Assembly: GCF_020382885.2 (NCBI RefSeq)
Contig: NC_058513.1
Location: 19,936,213-20,000,212, forward strand
Source: Scatophagus argus
Lineage: Eukaryota; Chordata; Actinopteri; Scatophagidae
Direction of reading: 5' to 3'
DNA length: 64,000 bases
Made by a program: the position numbers and the translations under genes. The notes under the pieces were generated by a model. The model was given only the letters and a program-made list of their open reading frames with translations. It was not told the DNA's origin and ran no database searches. Positions 50,891 through 64,000 of this stretch are shown here, piece by piece. Each line of letters opens with the position of its first letter. The stretch's first letter is position 1.

Positions 50891-53800
50891 TCAGTCCAGA
50901 GCAGCATGCAGCAGGGCGCTCTGTCCACCCGCCGATTTCGATTTCTTCATCTTACTGATTGCCTTCTGAAGGTCCGACTGATGGATGGGACGGATGTAGT
51001 CCTCCGACAGACTGAGACAGACAGACAGAGACTGCATCAGTATGTATGACAACATGTGAGACTATGTATCTGACTGTACGTGTAACCTGTGATTCTTCTG
51101 CTTCGACAACAAGCTCTTGTTCATGTCGATTAAGTTGTCTGAACTGAACATGAGCTGTGGCACCTGGACTGAACCCATGGGACTCACCCTGACCTTACAG
51201 ACAGACAGGTACCTGTTGCCCTGACCTTACAGACAGCTACCTGTCATTCTGAGTGTGGACGAAGTCTCGGACACAGAGCAGCGCAGCGTCACGACACATC
51301 TCTCTGAGGTCACTTCCTGAGAAACCATCTGTTTCCTTGGCGATGTCGGAGAGGTCAACAGACATGTCCACCTGCAGAGAGACAGACAGTGATCAATAAA
51401 TGATAATTCAACGCTTCCTGCTGCTGCTTCACAGTAAAAGCCTGAAACAGCTGTCTTATCTGAAGGCTTTTATTGTGAACAAACAAATGTTACTCAAATG
51501 AGATTATTTTTGTTAGGCTTGTAATCAAAAATGATTTGGGTACCATTTCAGACAGATCAATTACACCAGTCAGATCAGATCTGGGTTTTCCAGTGAACCC
51601 AACATATATTGTTGAACCCTGAACACATTGTGTGCAAGTGTTCCAGACAAACTTACGCTTTCGTTCTCCAGGATGAGTCTGAGGATCTGCTCTCTCTGCC
51701 TCACACTCTGCACCAGAAACACACAAAACATCACACAGAGTTCTCACAGCCTACTCCATTCACATCATCAATAACACGACAATAACCATCGACTAGGGAA
51801 GGGCAATATGGACCAAAAGTCATATCTCTGTATTTTTAGGTTGACTGACGATATATACCGGTATTTTTTGCAGAAGTGTGTTGAGTATTCAGTTTTGGCT
51901 CAATGACACACATATAATGTCACAAACACTTTTACTGAATAACTCAGCTCAGCTGTGTGCTCCGCTGTATGATCTTACGGGAAATAGCTGCTCTGGAGAC
52001 ACGGAGCTCTCATCTCCCAGTCCTCTATAAAATGTATTGTCACGCACATATACGGTTCGCAAGTGCGACTTGACCACATGTTTGTGGTAAGGCTGAAATG
52101 CGTGACATGTGGCAGCCGGTTGGATAAATTCTGCCGAACTGTGGTGCGCATGTCCAGTAGAACTTCCCTGGTAAAGTAGCTGCAGCTGGTTAACTCATAT
52201 TTGGGGTCCATAGTTTTAAGGAGTTTTCTAAATCCATCGTGCTCTAAGGTTGCAATAGGGGTCATATCTTTGGCAATGTAGTAGGCCAGCGCTTTTGTAA
52301 TATTTCGCGACTTACAGCTTTTCTTATCGTAAGGCACGACACAGTTGAATGAATCCTGCAAAGAACACTGTTTTGGGGCCGACTTTTCAGGCTGCACTTG
52401 CTGGGGGGCTGCGGCCGCTTGTAGTGTCACACTCTCCTTTGTTTTTTGTCTTGCTTACTAGCTCTTCTGCATCACTGACCTCTGCCATGTCTGCCAAATT
52501 GTTTGTGTGTGAACGAAGAAAGGTCTGCGTGCACATGCAGGGGGCGGAGTTCAGCGAGTAGAGAGAGCGTTTTATGCTAGAGCCTACACATCTAGATGAG
52601 AGGGAAGCAATCAGCTGAAAAGGGTTGTCGCATTTTCATCTCTCTTTCTAAAATATTTCGGTATAACATTTAATATCGTGCCCGTACCTTGCCCAGCCCT
52701 ACAATTGACTTGCTCTTTTTATCATGTGTGCACCTACAGGCTGGTTGATGTGGAACCTGGTGGGCATCCTCCTGAGGATGGCTGAGTCCAGGTCCTGAGG
52801 ACGATTAGTGGCTCCCATTATGATCACCTGACAGACAGACAGTTTGCTTGGTGAAGATGGTGCAACACTTCTCTCATGATCAGTGTTGATTATCATAGTG
52901 ATGAGGACTGAATCTGAGCGTGTGTGTGTGCACCTGGCAGTGGTAGTCAGTATCCAGTCCGTCCCACAGACTCATGAACTGAGCCTTCATCATGGCTGTG
53001 GCTTCATGGTCTGAGCTGGATCGACTCCTCAGGAACGAGTCTGTTTCAACAACATTTAGATCACTTGAGTTTTAAAGCAACACATTCAGTAAAATCATCC
53101 TCCTCTCACAGGATTCCACTCATGTCCGCAAGCTAAATATCAAGCTACAGTGAGCTTAGCATAAAGACTGGAAACATGGCTCATAGTGTTTGTTTTCTCA
53201 TGTTAGAATCTGATGAGTGAGTCTGTGATTGGCCCTGCCCATCGCCACTATTCAGAATTGGATTGGATGCTGCTGTTGACCTCTCTCGGACTGACAGTTA
53301 GGTGTAAGTGTGTGTGTATGTGTGAATACTCCACCTATTTCATCAATGAAGATGACTGATGGCTGCAGTTTAACAGCCAATGAGAACACAGCAGCAGCCA
53401 GTTTCTGGGACTCGCCGTACCATTTGTCTGTCAGAGTGCTCGGCTGCAGGTTGATGAAGCGAAAACCCGCCTCTTTGGCCGTTGCCTTGGCGATTAGCGT
53501 TTTACCACACCCCGGAGGCCCATACAGCAGCACGCCTGTTACCATGACGACAGTCAGTACAGTCAGTGTGTGACATATCACCTTTCTTATTTCTGTTTCT
53601 TCAGTACTTCCTCCTGCCTTCTTCACTTTTTCCTTGTCTCCTTCTTCCTCCTTCACTGCTTCTAATCTTTCGTTCACTACCCCAATTCCTTTCTCTTTCC
53701 CACCTTTATCCTTTGAATCCTTCACTGTTTTTCTCCCTCTCTTCAGTCTGACTTTATGATGTCACTGTGATGTCACTCTAACGCATCTCTGACCTTTAGG

Positions 53801-55546
53801 AGGCTGCAGCAGTCTGGACCCCTGGAACAGGTGTCTCTTCTGAACAGGTAAGATGACCGTCTCCTTTAACTCCGTGATTACCTCGTCCAGACCTGCAACG
53901 TCCCGCCACGTGATCTAAACACACACACACACACCTTTATATCACAATGTTGTATTAACAGCCTCTTATGATGCAGAATAACAACAGGAAAAAAACATCT
54001 GCTGACACTGAAGGAGAATTCACTGAGTAATAACTGACTTGTTTAAAACCACTGAATTAGTAACCCTAACTGAAATGTCTCAGCTAGTAAAAACTTCAAC
54101 TGAACTGACTTCACTTTCTCATGCAGCTTTATTAGCATAATGTTCTATAATATGTTGTATTGTTGGATTGACTCATCATTAACAATTTATCAAGTTTCAG
54201 GTCAGAAGTGTTGACTGCAGTCCGCATCACTTCAGATGTTAGCATGCTAATGTTAGATCTGTCAGCTGGTTCAGTTAGTTTCATTAGTACAGCTTCTGTT
54301 AGCGGCTGTGAATATTTAGTGACAGCTAATCTCCACAGAAGAACCAGTCTGTTCAGTCTGCTTTAGTGTTGATGAATCTCAGCACAAGGTGAAGTTTGAA
54401 CTGAAGAACACCTGCTGAGTCTTTCCAGGTTTTGTTACCTATTAATGGTGTGTGTTTAGCTGTGTTCCTGCTATTCATCTCACCTGTGGTGTCCCACAGG
54501 GAGCCACTTTAGGTCCTCTGTTTGTACTGTCTTCCTCTTGTTCAATTTGTTTACAATAGGTCTCCTTGTAGCGTGTGAACCCCTGCTACTGAGGCCAAGT
54601 CCTCAAGCCCTCCTCCCTGCCCAGTGTCCTGTGCCCTGCCCCCTTTAAAAAAAGACTTACCTGCATGCTAAGTGGGTCGACCAGGTGAGCTGCAATACTC
54701 ATCTCATATTCAGAAAGCTTCACGTTTTTAACACCAATCTGACGCATCAACTTCTCTGCCTGTAAGAGAGGAAATCAAAGTTAGATGGTGACAAAATGTT
54801 TAAAACTTTACCTTTAGGTTTACTTTTGGAGCTGTAGGAAGGCTCAGAAAAATGCAAAACTTGGAAAACTGTTTGACAACTAAGCGAACTCCATGTGCTG
54901 CTAGGATCATGATGTACCATCCAAAGATTCTGGAAATTTTTGTTGAAACAGGCTCTCCGACAGCAGCCCAATTGCAATACTCCAGGGGATCCAGGATTAA
55001 AAGACCTGCTACAAACTAAACATTTCTGAAACTCAAATAGGAACCAGAAAGCTGCCGTGTGAAATAAAAGTACTAAAAATCAGTAAGTGACATGTTGCTG
55101 CTGCAGGGGAGTACAGACACCAGTTTGGGTTTATTTGATGAGGATGTCAGAGGGTGAGAACAAGATAAACTGATCCTGAGGGAGCTGCAATCTTTATTAA
55201 TTTATTTGCTGTTATTTATTGCAAGTAACTTTTAGTTACACAGGGGGGCTTGCCAATCAAAGAAACGCGTATGGATTTCAAGGCTAATAAATGACATGGA
55301 ACTGGATTGATGCGTATTGGCATATCTGATACTGGTATCAGTATCAGAACAACCCTAACCCTGTCCCACCTGTTTCTGAGCCTCCACCTTCTGTTTCCTG
55401 GTGGGGTCGATGGCATCCACCATCCATTTGATGGTAAAGTAGGTGACGGCTCCAAATATGGTGAGACGGAAGAGCAGACCAATGACCTCGTTCCTGCCCA
55501 AAGGACGGGCAATGTTCTCAGCTGGAACCTCCTTCAACACCATCAT
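50891..55546 (-). CDS. atad1: ATPase family AAA domain-containing protein 1 (Msp1, outer mitochondrial membrane extractase)
   Basis: Nine coding exons on the minus strand, 55370-55546, 54661-54759, 53794-53914, 53335-53535, 52934-53040, 52738-52827, 51657-51707, 51241-51371, 50891-51011, encode 365 residues (human 361). ATAD1 extracts mislocalised tail-anchored proteins from the outer mitochondrial and peroxisomal membranes and disassembles AMPA receptor complexes. An N-terminal membrane helix ([20 protein letters not shown]) is followed by a linker, then the AAA domain: Walker A GPPGCGKT, pore loop DKWYGES, Walker B VIFIDEID, sensor 1 [10 protein letters not shown], arginine-finger region RRMPTRFHI, and sensor 2 region [10 protein letters not shown]. 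The start is the first of two adjacent ATGs (55546 and 55543); no ATG lies further upstream in frame. A non-coding exon ending at a GTGAGT donor (exon from 56556 upward, minus) is likely. All catalytic residues appear intact. Confidence 0.93.
51794..52701 (-). mobile_element. hAT (ZBED-like) transposon remnant in an atad1 intron
   Basis: A minus-strand frame at 51975-52430 carries hAT blocks: [40 protein letters not shown] and [19 protein letters not shown], typical of ZBED-type transposases; the catalytic C-terminal half is missing. Ends are TAGGGAAGGGCAA and, read inward from the right, TAGGGCTGGGCAA. The flanks CCATCGAC and CAATTGAC fit an aged 8-bp duplication (6 of 8 identical). It is inactive. 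Confidence 0.75.
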
Positions 55547-56555
55547 CAGGATCAGAGAGAGCAAGAAGTAGAGACTGTAGACCAACAACAAGTTTTTCTC
55601 TCCATTAATGCTCAGACTGACAGTAAATTAACTGGTAAAGTTGTATCTGAAAAAGTGATATAAAGACACATTACTGATATCAAACCATGGACTGAAACAA
55701 TAATCAGTAAGTGAACAAATGATTTCCTGCAGTGCAAACTGTGTTTTAAGTTTCAGTTTGAGTGGAATAAAAACTACAGCAGTGGACATTTTGTGGTAAA
55801 TCCAAAAAGCTCCAGCTGAATTGTTGATGATCCCCAGAGAACCTCTGGTAGCTCTGCTAAACTATCACAGTCTGGGGTGATCAGTGATGGATTTGTCCCA
55901 TGAGATTTTGGATGAGAGACAGGTTGGGGTCGGGCCACGGTTAGACTCGGGTCTTAGACTGTCACTGATACAAATTAGTCATTTTGAACAAGAGCGAGAC
56001 TGAGAAGCAGTTGCTGGTCAAACATCTATCATCTCTGGAGAGGCTGTCACACCTTCACTTTGAAAATGGAAAACTGTGAGGGGATTTTTAAATAGCGAGA
56101 TGGGCAGTTGCTATTACAGGAAATCAAACTGCTTCTCACTTTGAATCTACACTGAAAATATGCTTCTGCTGGGTTTCTGACCCTTCAGCAGGCTTCTAAA
56201 CGGAATCCGGCTGGACGTTTGACACCCACCGGATCAATCACTTGAAACTACTCTTCATTTTTAAGACACACTTCGGGAACCCCTCCTGGACCAGCTGGAA
56301 ATCCCGCACCGCAGTTTGGGACCCTCTGGTGTAGGCATTACAAAACCGAAAGGACTAGCTACTAACTTTAGCGTTAGCTTGACCTTCTCGGTTTTGTGGC
56401 TTTAATGCAGCGGTTCCTTACCGGATACACTGAGAGACGTCACCGTCGGTAACACACTGCGAAGCACCTACAGCTTCGTTAAAACCATGAGAGAAAAACA
56501 ACAGAAGCATTCGTTTATCCGGTAAATGTGACCATCTCTTACCTCCAGTACTCAC

Positions 56556-56630
56556 GTCAGGTAGCGGCACTTCCTCGGTTAAGGCCGATATGTTTTGTTT
56601 CCAGGATGGCGACGTCATGACGCGCCCTCC
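56556..56630 (-). promoter_or_regulatory. Probable atad1 first non-coding exon and promoter region
   Basis: On the minus strand a GTGAGT donor (56550-56555) follows GCGGCACTTCC-type GC-rich sequence, and a CREB/ATF-like TGACGTC lies at 56611-56617. Combined with the lack of an upstream in-frame ATG in the first coding exon, this suggests a non-coding leader exon. The transcription start is unknown. Confidence 0.4.
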
Positions 56631-59199
56631 CATGCTTCCGATTGGCTTATCGCTAGATTCTGACCCTAACTCTAACCAATTACACTTGTCATGCCTAAAC
56701 CTAACTACCCAAACAACGAGTACTAGCCAATCAGAGTCTGAGTAGGGCGGGTCATAACTTTCCCATCCTATAAAAAAAGCTTCCATTGCTTCTTCGATTA
56801 CAAATTTAATTTTAGCCAACATTAACACTCTCTGACGCCACCTGCAGTGCTGAAGGTTCGCTCACAATATTACTTATCGATAAACACTTGCTGTCAGTTG
56901 AAAAGCTTTATTCAGTGAAACAAGCCTTTAACATCAACATAAACAAGGGCTTCTAAACCAGTACATCAACAAGACAGCACAAATCAGCACAAAAATTTTG
57001 AAATCTTTCTCTTTTTATTACAGAAGGAAGAAATTGTGTCAATATTCAATTCAGTTTCAATTCAGTTTATTCATATAGCGCCAATTCACAACAAAAATTA
57101 TCTCATGACACTTTCCAATTAGAGCAGGTCCAGACCAAACTCTTGGCATGAAAGAAGGAGCACACAAGCAGAGATGCATAGCAGCAGTAATAATACCAAA
57201 AGTATTGGAACTGTAGATAATGATAATGATAATGAAGTATAGAGAAGGTACTGTGGTGTTTATGATACCAATAGTAGTAACAATAATAATGGTAGCAGCT
57301 GCAGCAGAGTAGTAATAAAATTAAAATGCATGATCCATGAGAACCTGCGAGGACAACACATCAATATATGATTTAATTTAATCAATGAAGAACAAAAGCA
57401 AAGGTTTCAATTTTGTATGTTTATATTTAGATTAAGGTTTTTTTCCTCATATTATAATCACATCAATGACATACATCCCTGTGATTCTTGTTACTGTTGA
57501 AACCACACAGATTGCTCAGTGAGTAACATCTTTCCACAAAGACTCGGCATGAGGACAACACCAAAATACTGCGATGCAACAGTTTCTTAAAAACATAACT
57601 TTAACGATGCAGTTATTACAGATGTTGTATTCTAATGAAGTCATGTAAGAAGCTCAGTAACATCTTTTATTAGAAACAGTTTGCTGAAATAAAACTGAAA
57701 GTGAAAAAAAGTGAAAAAGTGAAAGTCTTTTCCAGTTAGGTTTTAATGCAGCATTCCTGTTGCTGTTAAACATTTTAATTCAGTAAAGATGTTAATGACT
57801 GATGCAGTTTAAGTATATTTCCAATGAGATTTGACATCATCTACATAAAACTAATTGTTATTGTATCTGGTGCTGAATCTACTCTTTCCAAAAATGTTCA
57901 TGTACCCTTTGATATTTCAGTATATCGCAGGATTTTGATGAAAATATACAAATATTTCACATATCTGCTGACATGATATTACTGTGAGTTCTAAACAGCT
58001 GAATCAAGTTCTTCTAAATGGTAAATAAAGAGCAATTAAATTAAAGTATTACATAGTTACATATTACTTATTTTATTGTGTTTCAAACTTCAACGAAGCT
58101 TGAGTTGATTTTTCAAATCTTTTCATTGTGATTTGTTTTCATTCAGCTCACATCACGAGAACATGGAAAAAATAGTAAAGTGTGTTGAAGTGTTGTTTGA
58201 TTTCGCTCTGTGAAAACTTGTCTTATCCAGCAGTGGGCGCCGCAACATAGTGTATAACCTTCTGAATTTATATTTTCGTTTATAGTCTTCACAGTGTCGC
58301 TTTATACTCTGTGTACGTATTATATACCACAGTGCATCAAGATTCTCTCTGAGTCTCCGGAAGTTAAACGTTAGCAGTCTGCGTTGCGACGTCAGATGTT
58401 ATTTTGCGTTTTTTTTCGTGATGAAAGTTTTGCATGGGAGGATAAAACAACCAGAAACTGGCAACCCTGTGAGCTGACAGCCTGTGTTTACTTCCAGTTA
58501 GCCGCTAACAATTTGCATCGTCAAGTGATACAGACTGACGCAACTTCAGGAAATGAAGAAGGAACAGTTGATGATGTAGTGCGTAACAGTAACGTTACTA
58601 CACATATACAGTATGCAGTATATATATTCCGAAGAAAACTTGGAAGAGCTTTCAGTATCCACCAGGTGTTGTATTTATTTGTTTTGTTAAATGTATCCGT
58701 CCGCCTTGCCGCAGATGAATAAACACATGAGAACGCTACTAAAACACTCACTGTCCGCTCTCACAGAACCCTATTTAAGTAACACATAAACACAGTAAAA
58801 ACAAAAACATTTTCTATCAAATAAACCAGTTTAACACGATTAAAACAATGTTTGACAAGACAACAGTTTTAACCCCTGTGTAACTAAAGGTTACTTTGAC
58901 AACTCAACAGTTATGACAGATTTCACAATATCTTTTTTAATCAAAACAGACAAAAATGTCAAATAAATAAAAATGTATTAAAAGTTCAAGAAACAATTCT
59001 TCATAAACAGCAGTTTGAACTCACGAGTTGAACTACATTCTTTCTTTCTTGTTAAATCTTCTAGTTGAAATTTTGGTTGTTTAAAATTATTGTATTACTT
59101 TTACTTATCTTTTAATCTAAATCTTCTGTTATATCAGCCCCAAACTGATCTCTCGGTATCAAATCGTATTTTACACTTTAGTCGATACTACATATTTCT
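56631..59199. other. Intergenic region between divergent atad1 and pten
   Basis: AT-rich, no supportable gene. A dispersed teleost repeat lies at about 57040-57180. The open frame at 58384-58722 has no recognisable domain or splice support and is left out. Confidence 0.5.
57040..57180 (+). repeat. Dispersed teleost repeat fragment
   Basis: TTCAGTTTATTCATATAGCG then CCAATTCACAACAAAA and ATCTCATGACACTTTCC, a string widespread in teleost genomes. Boundaries are approximate and the class is not assigned. Confidence 0.6.
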
Positions 59200-60312
<1,113 letters not shown>

Positions 60313-61274
60313 TGACTACTCTGTCAGTTTTACTGTAATTTAACGGGTTTTGGTTAGCATGTTTCTCTTAAGTTAGCATGTTCGCCCTCAAACGTCATGC
60401 AAAACTTCTCTCAACAATGTTGTAATTTAATGGGACTGTCCATGTGGACAAACAGTCTGCGCACTTAAAACAAGACTGTGTCACAGACAAACTCCTCTTT
60501 ATATCGGCGTGCACGTAAAAGCTGAACAAGTCAAAGCGACCATGTAGTAATTGGAACTTTTAAAAACAGTTCAGTGCGTGCTCAGACATTGACACTAAAT
60601 CAAAGAGAGCATCGGTGGTAGCAGTGTGCGTCAACAAATCTTTGAATGTCGTGAATGTCATAAAGTTCTCGTTACACGATGAATCGTACGTAATTCTATT
60701 TCGAGCAGTCATTAAACGTTCTCTTTTATCTGGGCATCTACGTGGAAATACTAACGAGAGCGCGTTGAATTGGTCGTTTTTTCAACGGAGTTCGTGGTGC
60801 GGGTTATTTGCGACAGTAGGGTGTCCGAATCAGGCCAGCTAATGTTTTTAGCAGGGGTTTATGTCCAATAATACATTTGATCCTCCGGCGTTTGGATCAT
60901 TTCTTACTGGGATATTCACTAAAGATTTATACGGCTTGGTACATAAAAATAATAATCTGTTCCTTAAGTTTTACCAGAGGACTACTGACCGTAGCTGTTG
61001 CTAACAAGCTAAGCTATCCGCGGTGTCAGTGGCGTTGCATCAGCAGCCGTCCAGATAGGCAGCTGCAAACACACCTGGAGCCGAGCAGTCATACTGGAAC
61101 TACCGCAGATTTAATAACATAATTAACCATGTTAACTAATATCAAATTCCCATGTACACTAATATTGTAATAACATTATATTCATTATATGTCGCCAACA
61201 GTTTGCTAACTAATCTGCAGTTTACGTGAAGTTCTCTGGTTCCAGCTTCAAGCGTGTGAATATTCAGAGACCAG

Positions 61275-61473
61275 CCTGTGAATATTCTCATTCATCCAGG
61301 TCATGGTTATCTCAAGGAAATTCAATCGAATGCAACTGAACTTAGTTATTTGGCTAGGACTAGTCCCAGCCTAGTCAAGCGAGCATGAACTGATGAAGCC
61401 TCTTGGATGAGAGGTGAAACGTCTTCAAAGACAAATAACTAAGTCCAGTTGCATTCGATTGAATTTCCTTGAG
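61275..61473 (+). mobile_element. Short inverted-repeat element with flanking 13-bp direct repeat
   Basis: Two 44-base arms, 61309-61352 and 61432-61475, are inverted copies differing at one position, around a 79-base spacer with GGATGAGAGGTGAAACGTC. The unit is bracketed by the direct repeat ATTCAGAGACCAG at 61262-61274 and 61474-61486. No coding capacity. It looks like a hairpin-type non-autonomous element; the right arm overlaps the direct repeat by two bases. Confidence 0.65.
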
Positions 61474-61756
61474 ATTCAGAGACCAGTTAAACTCCAGTGA
61501 CAGTAAACTGTGTGTGTTCTGCAGGTCCTCGCTCTCATGTCATGCAGCACATTAAAGAGGCTAGCAAGTGTTTAACATCACATCCTGCCGTTTGAAGGTA
61601 CAGTCTCGACAGCCTTCAGAAAGATGTCTAACATTCTGTCAGCCGAAACACATTTCTGACAAGTTTTCTTTTTAAGATGAGAAATACATGTGTACATATG
61701 TTGTTGTACACGCATTTTATAACAAGAACCAAAATGACAATATATTTACATATCAC

Positions 61757-61983
61757 GAGAGGTGGGGTTCATCCTGGATCTGCCACCGGTCAATCACAGG
61801 ACTGACACACAAAGACGGGCTACCACATAAGTACATCTAAGCAAAGTGGAGCAGCCAGTTAGCCTATTGTGCATGTTTTTTGGGACTGTGGGAGTAAACT
61901 GGAGTACATGCAAGCTCCGCACAGAAGGGCCCAGACCTGGATTCAAACCTGGAACTCTCTTGCTGTGAGGCAATAGTGCATTC
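61757..61983 (-). repeat. Truncated SINE copy, minus strand
   Basis: Same family as 3174-3540 and 8742-9094: GGGTTCATCCTGGAT, a GGGACTGTGGGAGTAAACTG block and AGAAGGGCCCAGACCTGGAT. The tail and parts of the body are missing. Confidence 0.65.
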
Positions 61984-63394
61984 CACAATGCATTCCACAT
62001 TCTAACATAAAACATTGACACACAAAACACAAATTTGTGTCATGTTTATGTTCGTTTTTGTAAAACTGTTACGCAGAGTTGTAATGAGCTCATTACTGCC
62101 TTGTGGGTGGAGGCCAGAAAAAACACCTGTCACCAGGTGCCATTGTACTGGTGCACAAGTTTCAAACATCCGTCCCTGCAGTATCTGCAGTTCAGCAGCA
62201 AAAATTATATTGTAATATCAGAGAGATGTCTGTAAAACTGTGGACACCTCGAACCGCCAACAGCGTCAGCTATGACTCTGCTATTAGCTATGATTGATCC
62301 ATGAAGCGTTCAGTTTTGTGAAGCCTTCCTCGAGCTGAGAAAATACATTAAAAAAGGTCTGCACAGTGTAAAGTCTGTTGGCTGAGCGGGAACTTGTGGA
62401 TGGGTCCAGCAGGAGTAATGCTGCTGCTGTTCAGTAGGCTGCGTAACCAGGAAGTAAGCTGGGAAGACAGACAGGTGTATGCACCAGGTGAGCCATTCTC
62501 ACTGAACAGGCGTCGTCTTTGGGTCTGGTCTTGGGGGGTCTGTTGTACATGTATGTTCATCATTTTGCCTGTGGACATAGTCAGGGCAGCTGCTTGCCTA
62601 TTTTCCTAATTTTTATGCTAAGCTAGCTGACTTGTTTTGAAAACAAAATTTATGTGGATGATGACATGATAACAAGGATCAGATCTTGGAGAGAAATTGT
62701 TGAAGCCCAGAGTCACACAGTCACATGTTTCTGGGTTTATGCCTTTGTCACAGGCTTGGTACAATGAAATGAAAACTTGCCCACAATAGTCACATTCAAG
62801 TCCAAACTTTTCTGCTGCTTTTTTGCTGACATGAAAAACAATTTGAGCATGTCGCTAAAGTCGTTTCTGTTTTTAAATACAACAGAAAAGACAGGACAGC
62901 ATTTCATGTGAACTTATCAGACGGGATTCCAAAGAACAGTTTTATTAGCGATTGATCAATTAGTTGTTAGGCTTTTGAAGATAAAATGTCGAACAGACGA
63001 TCAGAGATTAACGTGATGTCTGATTGTCTCAGATCAACAGAGCTGCTTTGCTGTCGAGCAGGAAGTTTAAATATACTGTTTTAACACATGTCCCTGTTGT
63101 GTGTGTGTGTGTGTGTAGTATAAGTCTGATGCTAACAGCTTGCTGTCAGTCTGCCTGCCTGCAGCTGATGCTTGGCATCTGAAAACGGCGGCCTGTTTCA
63201 GAAAGCAGGTTTAGTGGAAACTCTGAATTAGTGAAGTCTGAAATGAGGGAAACTCTGGGTTAATCATTTCAGTGAGGAAGGTAACCCAAACCTGAGAGAA
63301 AGGAGTAACTCAAGTCCGTCACTGAAAGAAGATAACTTGTACTCAGACTAATTTACCACGATATGAACATAACCTGGTCGGGAGCAGGTTTTCT

Positions 63395-63418
63395 GATAGG
63401 TAGATAGATAGATAGATA
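63395..63418 (+). repeat. (GATA)n microsatellite
   Basis: Short run of GATA units in pten intron 1. Confidence 0.75.
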
Positions 63419-64000
63419 CTTTATTGATAGGGTTAGGTTTCTGTCCGTCTCCTCCCCTTTACAGAGCAAAACGGCTGCTTCATTTCCTCATTCATTCATT
63501 CTCGCAAGTTTCAGTGGAGAACAACTGACTAACTATTATTGAAATGTGATGTCCTTTTATTCACGAGATGAGGAGGCTGCTTTAGTTCACAGGGAGTTGT
63601 TAAGTTTATGTTGGAAGAGGATTTTGAGACCCAGGCAGGATTGTTTGTCTCGTCCCGATGACTCTTTAGTTGAGTGGCACCGTTTTTCTTCATTGGTTTC
63701 GGTTCATCTCCTGTGCCTGTCAGAGGTGAAGTTCCTCCACCTGTTTTCCAGGCCTTTGCCCATCTTCTGTTGGTTGAGTAGAAGTCAAATGTTACTTTTA
63801 TTAATTAATGAAACAGGGCAGATGAGGACATTATGTTAAGGATGAAGCTGTTGCACACTGAAATAACCACTGAGTGATGTTTACTTTGTTTAATACCATA
63901 AGCCTGTTACGCTTAAGCCTCACCTGACTGAATGTTTTTATATTTAATTTTTAGCTGCTTCCACATTCGTTTTCCCCTTGTGGGTTTGCACCTACATGAG

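Noticed and set aside
58384-58722. 112-codon open frame between atad1 and pten
   Set aside because: No recognisable domain, no splice support and no ATG at its start; composition is that of surrounding non-coding DNA.

Overview
The window is a piece of a ray-finned fish (teleost) chromosome. The evidence is short exons with GT-AG introns, vertebrate gene families that can be followed exon by exon, and a typical teleost load of SINEs, a CR1/L2/Rex1-type LINE, hAT and Tc1/mariner remnants and microsatellites. There are no operons, phage, CRISPR arrays or prokaryotic signals. Gene and paralogue names rest on remembered family features and gene order; no database search was possible.

Layout: (1) 1-14,721, plus strand: 21 exons of a JAKMIP coiled-coil gene, best called jakmip3, with its 5' end outside the window. 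(2) 17,900-20,050: a decayed LINE. (3) 20,223-28,643, plus: a CRMP/DPYSL gene, best called dpysl4, with two alternative first coding exons (100 and 13 codons) and a short form of 572 residues. (4) 29,574-30,891, minus: a candidate two-exon gene for a 98-residue protein I do not recognise. (5) 32,099-40,388, plus: a 626-residue RacGAP1-like gene (coiled coil, C1 domain, RhoGAP domain). (6) 40,872-42,235: a hAT element with a perfect 8-bp target duplication. (7) 42,838-46,313, plus: minpp1, multiple inositol polyphosphate phosphatase. (8) 50,891-55,546, minus: atad1, the mitochondrial/peroxisomal Msp1 AAA ATPase, facing minpp1 tail to tail. (9) 60,226-60,304, plus: coding exon 1 of pten, whose first intron runs to the end of the window.

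The minpp1-atad1-pten cluster matches human 10q23, and a JAKMIP next to a DPYSL matches human 10q26 (JAKMIP3-DPYSL4); this is the main reason for choosing jakmip3/dpysl4 over the other JAKMIP-DPYSL pairs. The genes do not form one pathway. minpp1 and pten both act on inositol phosphates or lipids, and jakmip3 and dpysl4 are both neuronal cytoskeleton-associated.

Most points worth a second look concern gene architecture: the unrecognised minus-strand gene, an apparent extra intron in dpysl4, an intron made of degenerate copies of its own 5' splice-site region, transposons ending within tens of bases of splice sites, and alternative starts with tiny overlapping uORFs. I saw no clear sign of a wholly new multi-gene system.
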